Source: an uncultured Flavobacteriales bacterium
Lineage (GTDB): Bacteria; Bacteroidota; Bacteroidia; Flavobacteriales_G; Salibacteraceae
Length of the DNA: 64,000 nucleotides
Direction of reading: 5' to 3'
Assembly: GCA_905479105.1 (NCBI GenBank)
Contig: CAJQLE010000005.1
Coordinates: forward strand, 1 to 64,000
The position numbers and the translations under genes are program-made. The notes beneath the pieces are model-generated. The model ran no database searches. It had not been told where the DNA came from and was given only the letters and a program-made list of their open reading frames with translations. This document shows, one piece after another, positions 35,546 to 44,783 of this stretch. Each line of letters starts with the position of its first letter. Position 1 is the first letter of the stretch.

Positions 35546-36380
35546 TCCAACCGAACTGGTTTTTTTCAGATCAGCAGATAGTTTAAGGGCCGCTGGATTA
35601 ATCGATGATGCAATTATTGCATATGAATATGCAGCATATACGGCTATCAATAATTTGACACGCACTAAAGCATTGGTGAATAAAGCCGACTGTCTATTGG
35701 AAAAAGATAGAATAGGACAAAGTGAATTAACTCTTTCACGACTCAACTATTTTGGATTGAATGATTCTCTGCAATATGAGGCTCGGTATAAGTCAGCACT
35801 CTATTCCTATCTCAATAAGAATTTTGAAGAAAGCATCGCTCAGTTCAAGATGATTCAGCAATTCCTTCCAATAGAATATTCCATCAATTCCAAACCGTTG
35901 TATGCACTTGCATTGAATGAAACACGGGAATGGACAGAAGCCAAAGAGCAGTTGCATACTTGGGGCAAGTACCATTTTTCAGAAGACACTGCTGTCATGA
36001 ATGATTTTAACGCCCGGATCAATGAAACGTATCAGGTGAAAAATCACCCTAAGCTAAAAGATCTTGATAAAGCTCAGGTTTGGGCTCAACTCTTGCCTGG
36101 GACTGGTCAGTTATATTCCGGTTATTTCTTTGACGCTGCTTTCACTTCAGTAATGGTGCTTTCGGGTATTGGAATAGCAGCTTATGGTGTGCTTGTCGCA
36201 AAGTATTATGTGACAGGAATACTTTTAGGCTATGGGGTGTTTCAACAATTCTATTTAGGGGGTCAGAAAAGATCAGAGTTTTTGGCCAACGAAAGAAACT
36301 ATAAAAAAGAACGAGCATATAATGATCTATTGAAGGAAGTGATTATCAAATACTCAAAAACAAAAAAGGCCCAATTTTAA
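35481..36380 (+). CDS. Exported TPR plus membrane-hairpin protein (b)
   Basis: About 299 residues. I choose ATG 35481 because MKNLITILSLICILPFAGLS is a clear signal peptide; the ORF-track start at 35454 adds nine residues. TPR-like helices fill residues 20-190, then QVWAQLLPGTGQLYSGYFFD opens the membrane region. The tail is basic (RNYKKERAYNDLLKEV). It is a distant paralogue of the preceding gene. The start lies 65 bp inside that gene in another frame, implying coupled translation. Its 3' end is partly duplicated at 37461-37616. Confidence 0.72.
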   Translation: MKNLITILSLICILPFAGLSASPTELVFFRSADSLRAAGLIDDAIIAYEYAAYTAINNLTRTKALVNKADCLLEKDRIGQSELTLSRLNYFGLNDSLQYEARYKSALYSYLNKNFEESIAQFKMIQQFLPIEYSINSKPLYALALNETREWTEAKEQLHTWGKYHFSEDTAVMNDFNARINETYQVKNHPKLKDLDKAQVWAQLLPGTGQLYSGYFFDAAFTSVMVLSGIGIAAYGVLVAKYYVTGILLGYGVFQQFYLGGQKRSEFLANERNYKKERAYNDLLKEVIIKYSKTKKAQF

Positions 36381-36392
36381 CGACTGAGCCTA
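36362..36392. terminator. Likely bidirectional terminator (copy 1)
   Basis: AAAAAAGGCCCA...TGAGCCTATT, weaker copy of the hairpin at 37600-37632; placed between the TPR gene and the minus-strand TM2-like genes. Confidence 0.45.
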
Positions 36393-36412
36393 TTCAAAAG
36401 TTTTAACTAAAA

Positions 36413-36652
36413 TTAGTTACCCCAAACTCTAAATTTAGGATTGTCTTTGTACTTGTTAAATTGCTCGTCTCTTTTGAATATTACACCCCAAAAGTGAACA
36501 AGAGCCACAACATTACCATAAACTGGAATACACAACTCTTGTATCACATTGTCTCTCCGCCGTTTCCCATGTAGCTTCTGTGTAAGCCAATAGATCCGAA
36601 AGAAATCAGCACGATTAAAATAACCAGTTTTGATAGGCTCATCGATATACAA
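36413..36652 (-). pseudogene. Degenerate TM2-like gene copy
   Basis: A decayed copy of the genes at 36691 and 37651. The 3' part matches well (CIPVYGNVVALVHFWGVIFK, YKDNPKFRVWGN). The middle is frameshifted relative to the intact copies: GLHRSYMGNGGEKMWYKYL is replaced by out-of-frame YWLTQKLHGKRRRDNVIQEL. The signal peptide and the linker are missing. It is the first of three tandem copies. Confidence 0.8.
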
Positions 36653-36690
36653 TATTGAGGTTGCTAACTTACGAATTGATAAATATCATA

Positions 36691-37203
36691 TTAATGATGT
36701 TTCAACCACTTTTCTGATTGATAGCGATAATCCGATTGACCATCCAATTGACCATCCAATTGACCATCCAATTGACCATCCAATTGATCATCCAATTGAT
36801 CATCTAATTTACCCCAAACTCTAAATTTAGGATTGTCTTTGTACTTGTTAAATTGCTCGTCTCCTTTGAATACTACACCCCAAAAGTCAACAAGAGCGAC
36901 AACGTTACCATAAACTGGAATACACAAGTATTTGTACCACATTTTCTCACCACCATTGCCCATATAGCTTCTGTGTAAGCCAATAGATCCACAGAAATAA
37001 GCGCGAATAAGATAACCCATTTTAGTCGGCTCATCGTCATTGAACATAGAAGAAACGAGTGGTGACGCAGTCTCTGAAAGAGTAATGTCTTCTGCAGCAG
37101 CAAAAGCACTTTCAATATTATTGTCATTTAATTTATAGTTTCCCGCAAATGATGCACTTGCAGCAAAACCAGTTAGAAGAATGGAAAGAAGAAGTTTTTT
37201 CAT
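36691..37203 (-). CDS. Exported TM2-like protein with repeat-extended C-terminus
   Basis: A 170-residue protein. Residues 1-131 are nearly the same as the 132-residue protein at 37651: signal peptide (MKKLLLSILLTGFAASASFA), linker NYKLNDNNIESAF, and a TM2-like region (YLIRAYFCGSIGLHRSYMGN, CIPVYGNVVALVDFWGVVFK). Where the paralogue ends FRVWGN-stop, this one reads FRVWGK and continues through six 4-residue units (LDDQ or LDGQ) and a random-looking tail. The change looks like stop-codon loss with expansion of a 12-bp repeat. Function unknown; it may still be expressed. Confidence 0.72.
   Translation of the reverse strand: MKKLLLSILLTGFAASASFAGNYKLNDNNIESAFAAAEDITLSETASPLVSSMFNDDEPTKMGYLIRAYFCGSIGLHRSYMGNGGEKMWYKYLCIPVYGNVVALVDFWGVVFKGDEQFNKYKDNPKFRVWGKLDDQLDDQLDGQLDGQLDGQLDGQSDYRYQSEKWLKHH
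36731..36802 (+). repeat. 12-bp tandem repeat (minisatellite), about 6 units
   Basis: Units TCCAATTGACCA / TCCAATTGATCA, six in a row with one or two base changes, then a partial seventh (TCTAATTTA). It lies in frame in the 3' extension of the TM2-like gene on the minus strand. Confidence 0.92.
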
Positions 37204-37334
37204 TTTTTTTTAGATTTAATAAAGTGAATATAGTTTAAATTTTTTATCGCGAAGTCATCTACGAATTAGTTCTTATTCATCTTGAAAGATGAATCTCTCA
37301 TATCTATCCTGAATAAAAAGAATTTGTCGGAACG

Positions 37335-37460
37335 GTCAAATTTATTTTTTATATATCCTTCTCAGAAGGACCGGCAGTAAGATTAAATCTACCACGACAG
37401 CGACTGCCAGTGTGATGCCGATGAGTAGCCCTAGATAATGCGTACTTCTAAAACTTGAAC
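37335..37460 (-). pseudogene. 3' remnant of RND/MMPL transporter gene
   Basis: Sequence such as GGCAGTAAGATTAAATCTAC and GTGATGCCGATGAGTAGCCC closely matches 38220-38290 inside the transporter gene, with scattered changes. The match ends at TTGAAC (37460). Confidence 0.82.
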
Positions 37461-37616
37461 AGGAATACTATTCGGCTATGGGGTGATTCAACAGTTCCAT
37501 TTAGGGGCTCAGAAAAGATCACAGTTTTTGGTGAACAAAAGAAACTATAAAAGAAAACGAGCATATAATGATCTATTAAAAGAAGTGATTATCAAAAACA
37601 AAAAAGGCCCAATCTA
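37461..37616 (+). pseudogene. 3' remnant of TPR/membrane gene (b)
   Basis: Matches 36215-36380 (GGCTATGGGGTG, GAAACTATAAAAGAAAACGA, GCATATAATGATCTATTAAA) with point changes and a small deletion near the stop. It starts abruptly at the junction 37460/37461 next to the RND remnant. Confidence 0.82.
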
Positions 37617-37632
37617 AACGACTGAGCCTTTT
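37600..37632. terminator. Likely bidirectional terminator (copy 2)
   Basis: On the minus strand: AAAAGGCTCA ... TTGGGCCTTTTTT forms about a 10-bp stem with a mismatch and a T run, downstream of the TM2-like gene at 37651. Confidence 0.6.
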
Positions 37633-37650
37633 CAAAAGTTTTAACTAAAA

Positions 37651-38049
37651 TTAGTTACCCCAAACTCTAAATTTAGGATTGTCTTTGTACTTGTTAAATT
37701 GCTCGTCTCCTTTGAATACTACACCCCAAAAGTCAACAAGAGCGACAACGTTACCATAAACTGGAATACACAAGTATTTGTACCACATTTTCTCACCACC
37801 ATTGCCCATATAGCTTCTGTGTAAGCCAATAGATCCACAGAAATAAGCGCGAATAAGATACCCCGTTTTGGTAGGCTCATCGTCACTCAACATAGAAGAA
37901 ACGAATGGTGACGCAGTCTCTGAAAAAGTAATGTCTTCTGCAGCAGCAAAAGCACTTTCAACAGCATTGTCACTTAATTTATAGTTTCCTGCAAAAGATA
38001 CACTTGCAGCAAAACCAGTTAGAAGTACGAAAAGGAAAAGTTTTTTCAT
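37651..38049 (-). CDS. Exported TM2-like small membrane protein (intact copy)
   Basis: A 132-residue protein, probably the ancestral form of the local family: signal peptide MKKLFLFVLLTGFAASVSFA, linker NYKLSDNAVESAFAAAEDIT, then a TM2-like membrane hairpin region with GSIGLHRSYMGNGGEKMWYK and IPVYGNVVALVDFWGVVFKG, ending in DNPKFRVWGN. The pattern 'G..G.HR.Y.G' is that of TM2 domains, whose function is not well known. Downstream hairpin at 37600. Flanked by duplicated pieces of both neighbours. Confidence 0.8.
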   Translation of the reverse strand: MKKLFLFVLLTGFAASVSFAGNYKLSDNAVESAFAAAEDITFSETASPFVSSMLSDDEPTKTGYLIRAYFCGSIGLHRSYMGNGGEKMWYKYLCIPVYGNVVALVDFWGVVFKGDEQFNKYKDNPKFRVWGN

Positions 38050-38191
38050 GTTTATTTTGATTTGATTGGAACAAACATAGCGTAAATCATTTTATCTCGA
38101 AGTGATTTACGAATTAGTTCTTGTTTATTTTGTCAAGATGAATCTCTTAATATCTATTCTAAATAAAAAGAATTTGCCTAAACGGTCAAAT

Positions 38192-40435
38192 TTACTTTTT
38201 ATATATCTTTCTTAATAGAACTGGCAGTAAGATCAAATCTGCCACGACAGCCACTGCCAGTGTGATGCTGATGAGTAGCCCTACATAATGCGTACTTGTG
38301 AAACTTGAACTCGAAAGTGTCAAGAATCCAGAACAAAGAATCAGACTTGTGAGCAAAATAGCTTTACCTGTTGAAATAGAAGTTCGCCTCAGTGCCCAAA
38401 TCACAGATCGCCCTTTGGAAAGCTCCAACTTGAACTTACTCAGATAATGTATGGAGTCATCAACAGCTATTCCGAAAGCGATGCCGAAGATTATTGATGT
38501 GGATACTTTAAGGTCAATGCCTGTCAGCCCCATAAAACCTCCAATAACCATAAGAGGCAAAACGTTAGGAGTCAAGGTAATCAATGCCATCCTCAACGAC
38601 TTGAATAATACACCCATAATGATAGCCACAACAAGCAACGCAAAGATGAGTCCACTCATCATATTCATTGAAAGGGTTTCATTGTTCTTATCGATTAACA
38701 ATGCCATTCCAGTGAGCCTGAAATCAATCGTTTCCAATGGGAATTTGTCAAAATGAGCAACCAATTCCTCATTCATTTTTTTTGTTTGCAAACCTCCCAA
38801 GTCGCTCATCTTTCCCGTAAACCGGCCCTCTCTAAATTCATTGGCCAATAGAGCATTAAACTCTGGGCGCTTTTGAATTCTTGAAACTAACCTTAACACT
38901 GAATTATATCTAGATTCACTTGTTGGCACAACATAAGCAGTATCGTGACCACCGGAAAGAGCCTGGTTTGCAGTGCGCAATACATTCAGAGGTGAAAGAA
39001 GAAACCCTACTTCATACTCATCCTTGAGGTAAGAATCTATGCGCTGTAAATCTTTGACAACAGCCCTATCAAACATATTTGATGAGGAATCCTTAACAGA
39101 AACAAAGAGCTCAAAAGGACGCGCTCCAGCAAAGTTTTCTTCAAAGTACATGAAGCTTTTTCGCATTGGATCATCTGGTCCAACGTCCTCTAATAAGTAA
39201 TTATCTACCTTAATATTAGAAATACCGATTGCAGATACGATTACAACAATTAATGACACAACTAATACGGTCGTTTGATTGCGCATTGAAAAAAGAAACA
39301 TTTTCCTTACCAGTTTATTCCAGAACAGACTAGATGGTTCCTTGTACGCCAATTTTGGAACAGGATTCAACGCCAATATCGCTGGGAGTAAACTAAAGGC
39401 CAAAATGAACGCTATGAAAACTCCAATGGCAGCATATATTCCTAACTCCCTCACAGGCCTTATACCACTTGTAAGCAACGTAAGAAACCCCAAAGCAGTA
39501 GTCAAAGATGTAAGAAATGTTGCCATTCCAACTTGCTTGTAAGATATTCTTATGGCTGAATCCTTAGATAATCCATTACGGATTTCTTCGAAATACCTGC
39601 TTAACAAATGAATGACATCACTAATACCGACCACAAAAAGAATTAAAGGAAGAAGTGCGGTCATGATGTCGATCGGTTTGCCAATCAATCCCATAAGGCC
39701 TAAGGACCAAATCACTGATAAAACCACAATAAGCAACGGCACGACAACCCCCCAAATTGATCGATAAACAAGACTTAGAATGAGCACTACCAAAAGCACC
39801 GCAAGTATGAAGAACAGAGTGAACTCATACTTTATTTGATCAATGTAGTATGCTTGTCCAATGACTTTTCCTGCTGTGTGCATCTGATCAAACTCATATC
39901 GATCTAGCACCTCTTTCAACTTGAAATAAACCGTGTCTGTTTCAACCTTTGAAAGATTTGGTTCAATTTCTATCACCATGGATATGCTCTTAGCATCCTC
40001 AGAAAACAAACTACCTACTTCTTTTTGAAATTTATAAATCCTAGTGCTATCAGCGTTATACCTTGATTCATCTTCAGGGTGTAAGAGGCTAATTGCTATG
40101 GGTCCAAATGGGCCAATGGCGTAATCTTTGGCGTCAAATGGAGAAATGATGCGCTTTACCTCATCTACCGTCAAAAGTTCTTCACGAAGAGACTTCGCCT
40201 TTAATAAAAACTCTTTATCAAAGATTCCATCGTCATTTTTAAGCGCCAATAAAACAAAGTCTACGTCAGTGGCAAACTTTTCATTGTATTCTAAATAGAA
40301 ATCAAGGGATGTGTCTTCTGAAGGAAAAAAATGTTCGAATTCGTAATCAAACTCTAAAGTGGTGATTTGGTAACCTGCAATTCCTGTAAATACAATTACC
40401 AGTAATACAATAAATCTCGCTAGTGCTTTGCTCAT
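38192..40435 (-). CDS. RND/MMPL-family transporter
   Basis: A 747-residue inner-membrane protein with the MMPL/RND two-fold layout: one N-terminal transmembrane segment, a periplasmic loop (about 30-200), five segments (about 205-355, with LLPLILFVVGISDVIHLLSR), a second lone segment, a second loop (about 405-590) and five more (with IIFGIAFGIAVDDSIHYLSK, the typical GxxxDD/H proton-relay block). Such Bacteroidota proteins are thought to move lipids, hopanoids or hydrophobic compounds; substrate unknown. No membrane-fusion or outer-membrane partner is adjacent. Its 3' end is duplicated at 37335-37460. Confidence 0.9.
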   Translation of the reverse strand: MSKALARFIVLLVIVFTGIAGYQITTLEFDYEFEHFFPSEDTSLDFYLEYNEKFATDVDFVLLALKNDDGIFDKEFLLKAKSLREELLTVDEVKRIISPFDAKDYAIGPFGPIAISLLHPEDESRYNADSTRIYKFQKEVGSLFSEDAKSISMVIEIEPNLSKVETDTVYFKLKEVLDRYEFDQMHTAGKVIGQAYYIDQIKYEFTLFFILAVLLVVLILSLVYRSIWGVVVPLLIVVLSVIWSLGLMGLIGKPIDIMTALLPLILFVVGISDVIHLLSRYFEEIRNGLSKDSAIRISYKQVGMATFLTSLTTALGFLTLLTSGIRPVRELGIYAAIGVFIAFILAFSLLPAILALNPVPKLAYKEPSSLFWNKLVRKMFLFSMRNQTTVLVVSLIVVIVSAIGISNIKVDNYLLEDVGPDDPMRKSFMYFEENFAGARPFELFVSVKDSSSNMFDRAVVKDLQRIDSYLKDEYEVGFLLSPLNVLRTANQALSGGHDTAYVVPTSESRYNSVLRLVSRIQKRPEFNALLANEFREGRFTGKMSDLGGLQTKKMNEELVAHFDKFPLETIDFRLTGMALLIDKNNETLSMNMMSGLIFALLVVAIIMGVLFKSLRMALITLTPNVLPLMVIGGFMGLTGIDLKVSTSIIFGIAFGIAVDDSIHYLSKFKLELSKGRSVIWALRRTSISTGKAILLTSLILCSGFLTLSSSSFTSTHYVGLLISITLAVAVVADLILLPVLLRKIYKK

Positions 40436-40496
40436 ATAATAAGTAGAAATCTCTGCTACTTCTAACAGCGAACTTAGCAGTTTGATCTAATGTTAT

Positions 40497-40532
40497 AAAA
40501 AAAAAGAAGAGGACCGATTGCTCGACCCTCTC
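40497..40532 (-). terminator. Terminator after dnaK
   Basis: Read on the minus strand: GAGAGGGTCGAGCAATCGGTCCTCTTCTTTTTTTT, an interrupted stem GAG-GG-CGA / TCG-CC-CTC followed by a long T run. Confidence 0.7.
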
Positions 40533-40576
40533 CTTAATGCACGCAAATGCGCACTAACCTACCCTACTACCTATTC

Positions 40577-42478
40577 TTACTTTTCTTCTTTCACCTCTTC
40601 GAAGTCAACATCAGTGACTTCTTCATCATTGCTTTCACCTTCTTGACCTGCGTCTGCAGTTCCTTCAGCTTGAGCTCCTTGATCAGCATACATTTCTTGT
40701 GAAGCTGCTTGAAAAACAGTGTTTAGCTTTTCCATTGAAGCATCAATTGCGTCAAGATCTTTCGCTTCATGAGCCTTTTTCAACTCTGCTAAAGCCTCTT
40801 CAATTGGTCCTTTTTTATCTTCAGGCAACTTATCACCAAACTCTTTCATTTGCTTTTCTGTCTGGAAAATCAAATTGTCAGCTCCATTCAATTTATCAAT
40901 GGTCTCTTTTGCTTTTGCATCAGAATCAGCATTTGCTTCTGCTTCTTGCTTCATCTTATCGATTTCCTCTTGGCTTAATCCAGAAGAAGCTTCGATTCGA
41001 ATGCTTTGCTCTTTCCCTGTTGCTTTATCCTTAGCTGATACATTTAGTATACCATTAGCGTCAATATCAAATGTTACTTCGACTTGAGGCACACCTCTTG
41101 GTGATGGTGGAATACCATCTAAATGAAATCTTCCAATTGTTCTGTTGTCTTTCGCCATTGGACGTTCTCCTTGAAGCACATGAATCTCAACAGAAGGCTG
41201 ATTATCACTCGCGGTAGAGAATGTCTCCGACTTTTTAGTAGGAATGGTTGTATTCGATTCAATAAGCTTAGTCGTAACACCACCCATTGTTTCGATTCCT
41301 AATGATAGTGGAGTCACATCAAGCAGAAGAACGTCTTTCACATCACCGCTCAATACACCACCTTGAATAGAAGCACCAACGGCTACTACTTCATCAGGGT
41401 TTACACCTTTACTTGGATCTTTTCCAAAGAATTTCTTCACTGCATCTTGCACGGCAGGAATTCTTGTAGAACCACCAACCAAAATAACTTCATCAATCTC
41501 ATCAGTGGTAAAGCCACTTTGCTTCATTGCGCTCTTACATGGCTCAATAGTTCTTTGAACAAGACTTTCAGTAAGCTGCTCAAATTTTGATCTTGATAAT
41601 GATCTCACTAAGTGCTTTGGCACACCATCAACTGGCATGATGTATGGCAAGTTTATCTCTGATGTGGTTGTGCTAGACAATTCAATCTTAGCCTTTTCAG
41701 CAGCTTCCTTCAAACGTTGCAAAGCCATTGGGTCTTTGCTCAAGTCAGCTCCTTCATCACTTTTAAATTCTGCTACTAACCAATCAATAATTGCTTGGTC
41801 GAAGTCATCTCCACCAAGGTGAGTATCACCATCTGTAGACTTCACTTCAAAAACACCATCTCCTAATTCAAGAATAGAAACGTCATGCGTTCCTCCACCG
41901 CAGTCAAATACAACAATCTTCATGTCTTGACCTTTCTTGTCAAGTCCATAAGCCAATGCCGCAGCAGTTGGTTCGTTGATGATTCTTCTAACTTTCAAAC
42001 CAGCAATTTCACCAGCTTCCTTTGTTGCTTGACGCTGCGAATCATTAAAGTATGCAGGAACTGTAATAACAGCTTCCGTAACTTCTTGACCCAAGTAATC
42101 TTCAGCAGTTTTCTTCATTTTTTGAAGAACCATCGCTGAAATTTCTTGTGGCGTATACAGTCTATCGTCAATCTTGACTCTAGGCGTGTTGTTATCCCCT
42201 TTAACCAATTCATAAGGAACACGACTGCCTTCATCTTTGGCCTCGTCATGGCTCACTCCCATGAATCGCTTTATGCTATAAATTGTTTTGGTTGGATTGG
42301 TTATCGCTTGACGCTTTGCTGGATCACCAACTTTTCTCTCACCTCCATCCGTGAAACCAATCACGGAAGGCGTGGTTCTTTTTCCTTCGCTATTTGGTAT
42401 AACAACAGGCTCATTACCCTCCATTACAGCAACGCAGCTGTTTGTTGTTCCCAAATCTATTCCTATGATCTTTCCCAT
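40577..42478 (-). CDS. dnaK: Molecular chaperone DnaK (Hsp70)
   Basis: A 633-residue Hsp70. ATPase domain motifs [51 protein letters not shown] (Cys and His variants usual in Bacteroidota) and [15 protein letters not shown]. The linker region [20 protein letters not shown] leads into the substrate domain, and the helical lid ends in an acidic tail ([15 protein letters not shown]). It folds and protects proteins with DnaJ and GrpE, which are not in the window, so dnaK stands alone here. A double palindrome lies about 120 bp upstream. Confidence 0.98.
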   Translation of the reverse strand: MGKIIGIDLGTTNSCVAVMEGNEPVVIPNSEGKRTTPSVIGFTDGGERKVGDPAKRQAITNPTKTIYSIKRFMGVSHDEAKDEGSRVPYELVKGDNNTPRVKIDDRLYTPQEISAMVLQKMKKTAEDYLGQEVTEAVITVPAYFNDSQRQATKEAGEIAGLKVRRIINEPTAAALAYGLDKKGQDMKIVVFDCGGGTHDVSILELGDGVFEVKSTDGDTHLGGDDFDQAIIDWLVAEFKSDEGADLSKDPMALQRLKEAAEKAKIELSSTTTSEINLPYIMPVDGVPKHLVRSLSRSKFEQLTESLVQRTIEPCKSAMKQSGFTTDEIDEVILVGGSTRIPAVQDAVKKFFGKDPSKGVNPDEVVAVGASIQGGVLSGDVKDVLLLDVTPLSLGIETMGGVTTKLIESNTTIPTKKSETFSTASDNQPSVEIHVLQGERPMAKDNRTIGRFHLDGIPPSPRGVPQVEVTFDIDANGILNVSAKDKATGKEQSIRIEASSGLSQEEIDKMKQEAEANADSDAKAKETIDKLNGADNLIFQTEKQMKEFGDKLPEDKKGPIEEALAELKKAHEAKDLDAIDASMEKLNTVFQAASQEMYADQGAQAEGTADAGQEGESNDEEVTDVDFEEVKEEK

Positions 42479-42598
42479 CTTATTTTGATTTTCTATTATT
42501 CAGATTTTCTCAGCATATGTCAAAGCCTATGCCACTGAAAACATCTTTAGAAATAATGCAGGAATGTCAGATTTTCAAGATAAGAGCTACAAAAAATG

Positions 42599-42624
42599 TG
42601 TCACATGGCGTGACATCATGTCAC
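42599..42624. promoter_or_regulatory. Double palindrome upstream of dnaK (operator or terminator)
   Basis: TGTCAC-ATGGC-GTGACA overlaps GTGACAT-C-ATGTCAC; both have perfect arms. It directly abuts the stop of the upstream lipoprotein gene. Read on the minus strand it is followed by CATTTTTT, so it may instead be that gene's terminator. Confidence 0.5.
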
Positions 42625-43827
42625 TTATCTGCAAGTTTTGGTTAGATCGTTGCACCTTCCACCAGCGACTTTAAATCCCTTTCTGGAGGTTAACTGACTG
42701 TCTGGAACTTCTTCGCCATTATCCAAAACAGTCACACTGTTCACTTGATTTGAATAGAGTAATTCTTCTAATGAAGCGGAATTAAAAACCCTTCCAGACT
42801 TAACATTTTCAGGTGATTCTTTAATTCGTGTAGAAGCTAAATATCTACTCGCAAATATCCCGATGCCATTATTGACATTCGTATAATCAGGACTCTCCTG
42901 GGCAATTTCAGTAGACGGCTGATTCACTTCTATATACGTAGCTAAAGTATTGTCAGCCACCTCCATAAAAAACTCTATTGTATCACTCGCAATTCTATCA
43001 AAAGTGGGGTTCGTAAAATTATAATCATCAAATGCTGTGTTCATTCTAATATAAAACTCTTCAGGGTTCATTGTGAAATCAATTGACCCAGTGTTGTCGG
43101 CATCAGATGTAGATATCCGTTTCGTGCCAATGGTGTACAATAAACTATCCCTAGATCTAACTTGAGTTGCCAAATCCACCTCGGTATAGTAGAACCTATA
43201 ATAGGCGGTAAAACTTATTCCACCTGCAGGTCTTTGCCAAGTGATCTCATATGTGTTTCTATATTCTCCATTGGACACGAAATCCAACTCAGCGCGATCT
43301 TCTGAAGTTGTATTAGCTAATCTAGGTTTTACTAGAGTTACAGGTGCCACTCCATTGCCAATCAGCGATGTTTCAGCTGAAACAATTTTTGTGTTTTCGC
43401 CTTCAACATTTACCGTGCATTCTATTCGATAAAGACTATTTAAGTTAAGATTAGCATTGAAAGAATACACCTTATTACTATCGCTAAAAAAAACACCCTC
43501 TTCTTTGTCTGTCGAATACGTTGATTGTAATACCCAACGATTTGTCTCTTGCCCTGTTTGTTTATTGAGCTCTATAACAACCGCTTGAAGTTCTTCTTCT
43601 GAATATTCGTTTACACCTGATGTAGCTGCTAAAACATTGGCAGACTCTTCCCCAATAAAAGCTTTATTGATTCGAATAAAGTGTTGCGTTTTTGCTTCTT
43701 CAAGCAAACCATAAATGACCGTTACGTCTTTTTGAGGAGCAATAATGTCAATATCAGTTTCACAACCTATTAATGAAAAAAGGGATATAGAAAGAAACAG
43801 AAAAGATAATGAGCGAACCTTGGACAT
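42625..43827 (-). CDS. Exported lipoprotein, possibly DUF4249-like
   Basis: A 400-residue protein with a lipoprotein signal (FLFLSISLFSLIGCETDIDI, Cys22). The mature part is beta-rich with Ig-like spacing: DVTVIYGLLEEAKTQHFIRI near the N-terminus is like the first strand pair of DUF4249 surface lipoproteins of Bacteroidota, but the match is only by pattern. It ends with two Cys (GGRCNDLTKTCR), which may pair. No TonB receptor is adjacent. Function unknown. Confidence 0.6.
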   Translation of the reverse strand: MSKVRSLSFLFLSISLFSLIGCETDIDIIAPQKDVTVIYGLLEEAKTQHFIRINKAFIGEESANVLAATSGVNEYSEEELQAVVIELNKQTGQETNRWVLQSTYSTDKEEGVFFSDSNKVYSFNANLNLNSLYRIECTVNVEGENTKIVSAETSLIGNGVAPVTLVKPRLANTTSEDRAELDFVSNGEYRNTYEITWQRPAGGISFTAYYRFYYTEVDLATQVRSRDSLLYTIGTKRISTSDADNTGSIDFTMNPEEFYIRMNTAFDDYNFTNPTFDRIASDTIEFFMEVADNTLATYIEVNQPSTEIAQESPDYTNVNNGIGIFASRYLASTRIKESPENVKSGRVFNSASLEELLYSNQVNSVTVLDNGEEVPDSQLTSRKGFKVAGGRCNDLTKTCR

Positions 43828-43935
43828 AAAATTCTTTTACGTTTGCGTTTGAAAGGTTCAAAAATACATTCCAAATCAACTTCTGACATCTTAAATATAT
43901 TTTCGGTCGGAAATTGATGGTCAACGTTAAGCAAT

Positions 43936-44775
43936 ATGAAAAAGATAGACGATAAGTTATCCCCAGTGGGCAACAGTGTTAAAAAAATCACCACGAGTGT
44001 CTTGCAGCAAATGAAGCAAAATGGTGAGAAAATAACCATGCTCACTGCTTACGACTTCAGCTTAGGCAGTCTAGTTGATCACGCAGGTATAGACGTTATT
44101 TTAGTTGGCGACTCTGCATCTAATGTAATGGCAGGTCATGAAACGACACTTCCTATTACATTGGATCAAATGATCTATCATGCTTCTTCTGTTATTCGGG
44201 CAACAAAAAGGGCTTTAGTTGTAGTTGATTTACCCTTTGGCAGTTACCAAGGGAACTCAAAAGAAGCACTCACTTCTTCCATCCGAATTATGAAAGAAGC
44301 CGGAGCACATTCCGTAAAACTTGAGGGCGGACGAGAAGTGAAAGAATCGATAGACCGAATCTTAACTGCAGGAATTCCAGTTATGGGGCATCTTGGTCTA
44401 ACCCCGCAATCGATATATAAATTCGGAACCTACGCTGTTAGAGCCAAAGAAGAGGACGAAAGAAACCTTTTACTTGAAGACGCTAAAATTTTGGAAGAAA
44501 CTGGGGTTTTCGCGATTGTATTAGAGAAGATACCTGCAAAATTGGCTGGAGAGGTTGCCAGATCGGTTTCAATTCCTGTTATCGGAATTGGAGCGGGAAA
44601 CGAAGTTGATGGTCAGGTTTTGGTTTTACATGATATGCTTGGCATCAATAAAGAGTTTTCTCCAAGGTTCTTAAGGCGCTACAGTAATCTTCATGACACC
44701 ATAACTGAGGCAATTGGCGATTACATTTACGATGTAAAAAGCAAGGATTTTCCAAATGAAAACGAGCAATATTAA
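43936..44775 (+). CDS. panB: 3-methyl-2-oxobutanoate hydroxymethyltransferase
   Basis: A 279-residue enzyme for the first committed step of pantothenate synthesis, adding a hydroxymethyl group from 5,10-methylenetetrahydrofolate to 2-oxoisovalerate. Motifs: [37 protein letters not shown] (metal-site Asp), [24 protein letters not shown] and [18 protein letters not shown]. Length and order match the family, with an N-terminal extension of about 12 residues. No panC/panD in the window. The pseudouridine synthase gene starts 8 bp later, suggesting an operon. Confidence 0.96.
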   Translation: MKKIDDKLSPVGNSVKKITTSVLQQMKQNGEKITMLTAYDFSLGSLVDHAGIDVILVGDSASNVMAGHETTLPITLDQMIYHASSVIRATKRALVVVDLPFGSYQGNSKEALTSSIRIMKEAGAHSVKLEGGREVKESIDRILTAGIPVMGHLGLTPQSIYKFGTYAVRAKEEDERNLLLEDAKILEETGVFAIVLEKIPAKLAGEVARSVSIPVIGIGAGNEVDGQVLVLHDMLGINKEFSPRFLRRYSNLHDTITEAIGDYIYDVKSKDFPNENEQY

Positions 44776-44783
44776 TTGCCGAA

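Larger units (their letters stand above)
37204..37650. other. Spacer made of duplicated neighbour-gene remnants
   Basis: The first part (37204-37334) matches the upstream region of the gene at 37651 (38050-38190). Bases 37335-37460 match the 3' end of the RND gene, and bases 37461-37616 match the 3' end of the TPR gene. No intact gene. Confidence 0.8.

Noticed and set aside
36731-36802. Possible CRISPR-like array
   Set aside because: The units are 12 bp and directly adjacent with no spacers, so this is a simple tandem repeat.
36630-36824. Plus-strand ORF with DHPI repeats
   Set aside because: It is the antisense reading of the 12-bp minisatellite; no start region or homologous pattern supports it.
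40699-42538. Several plus-strand ORFs opposite dnaK
   Set aside because: They are long antisense frames typical of a highly expressed, codon-biased gene; dnaK itself is unambiguous.
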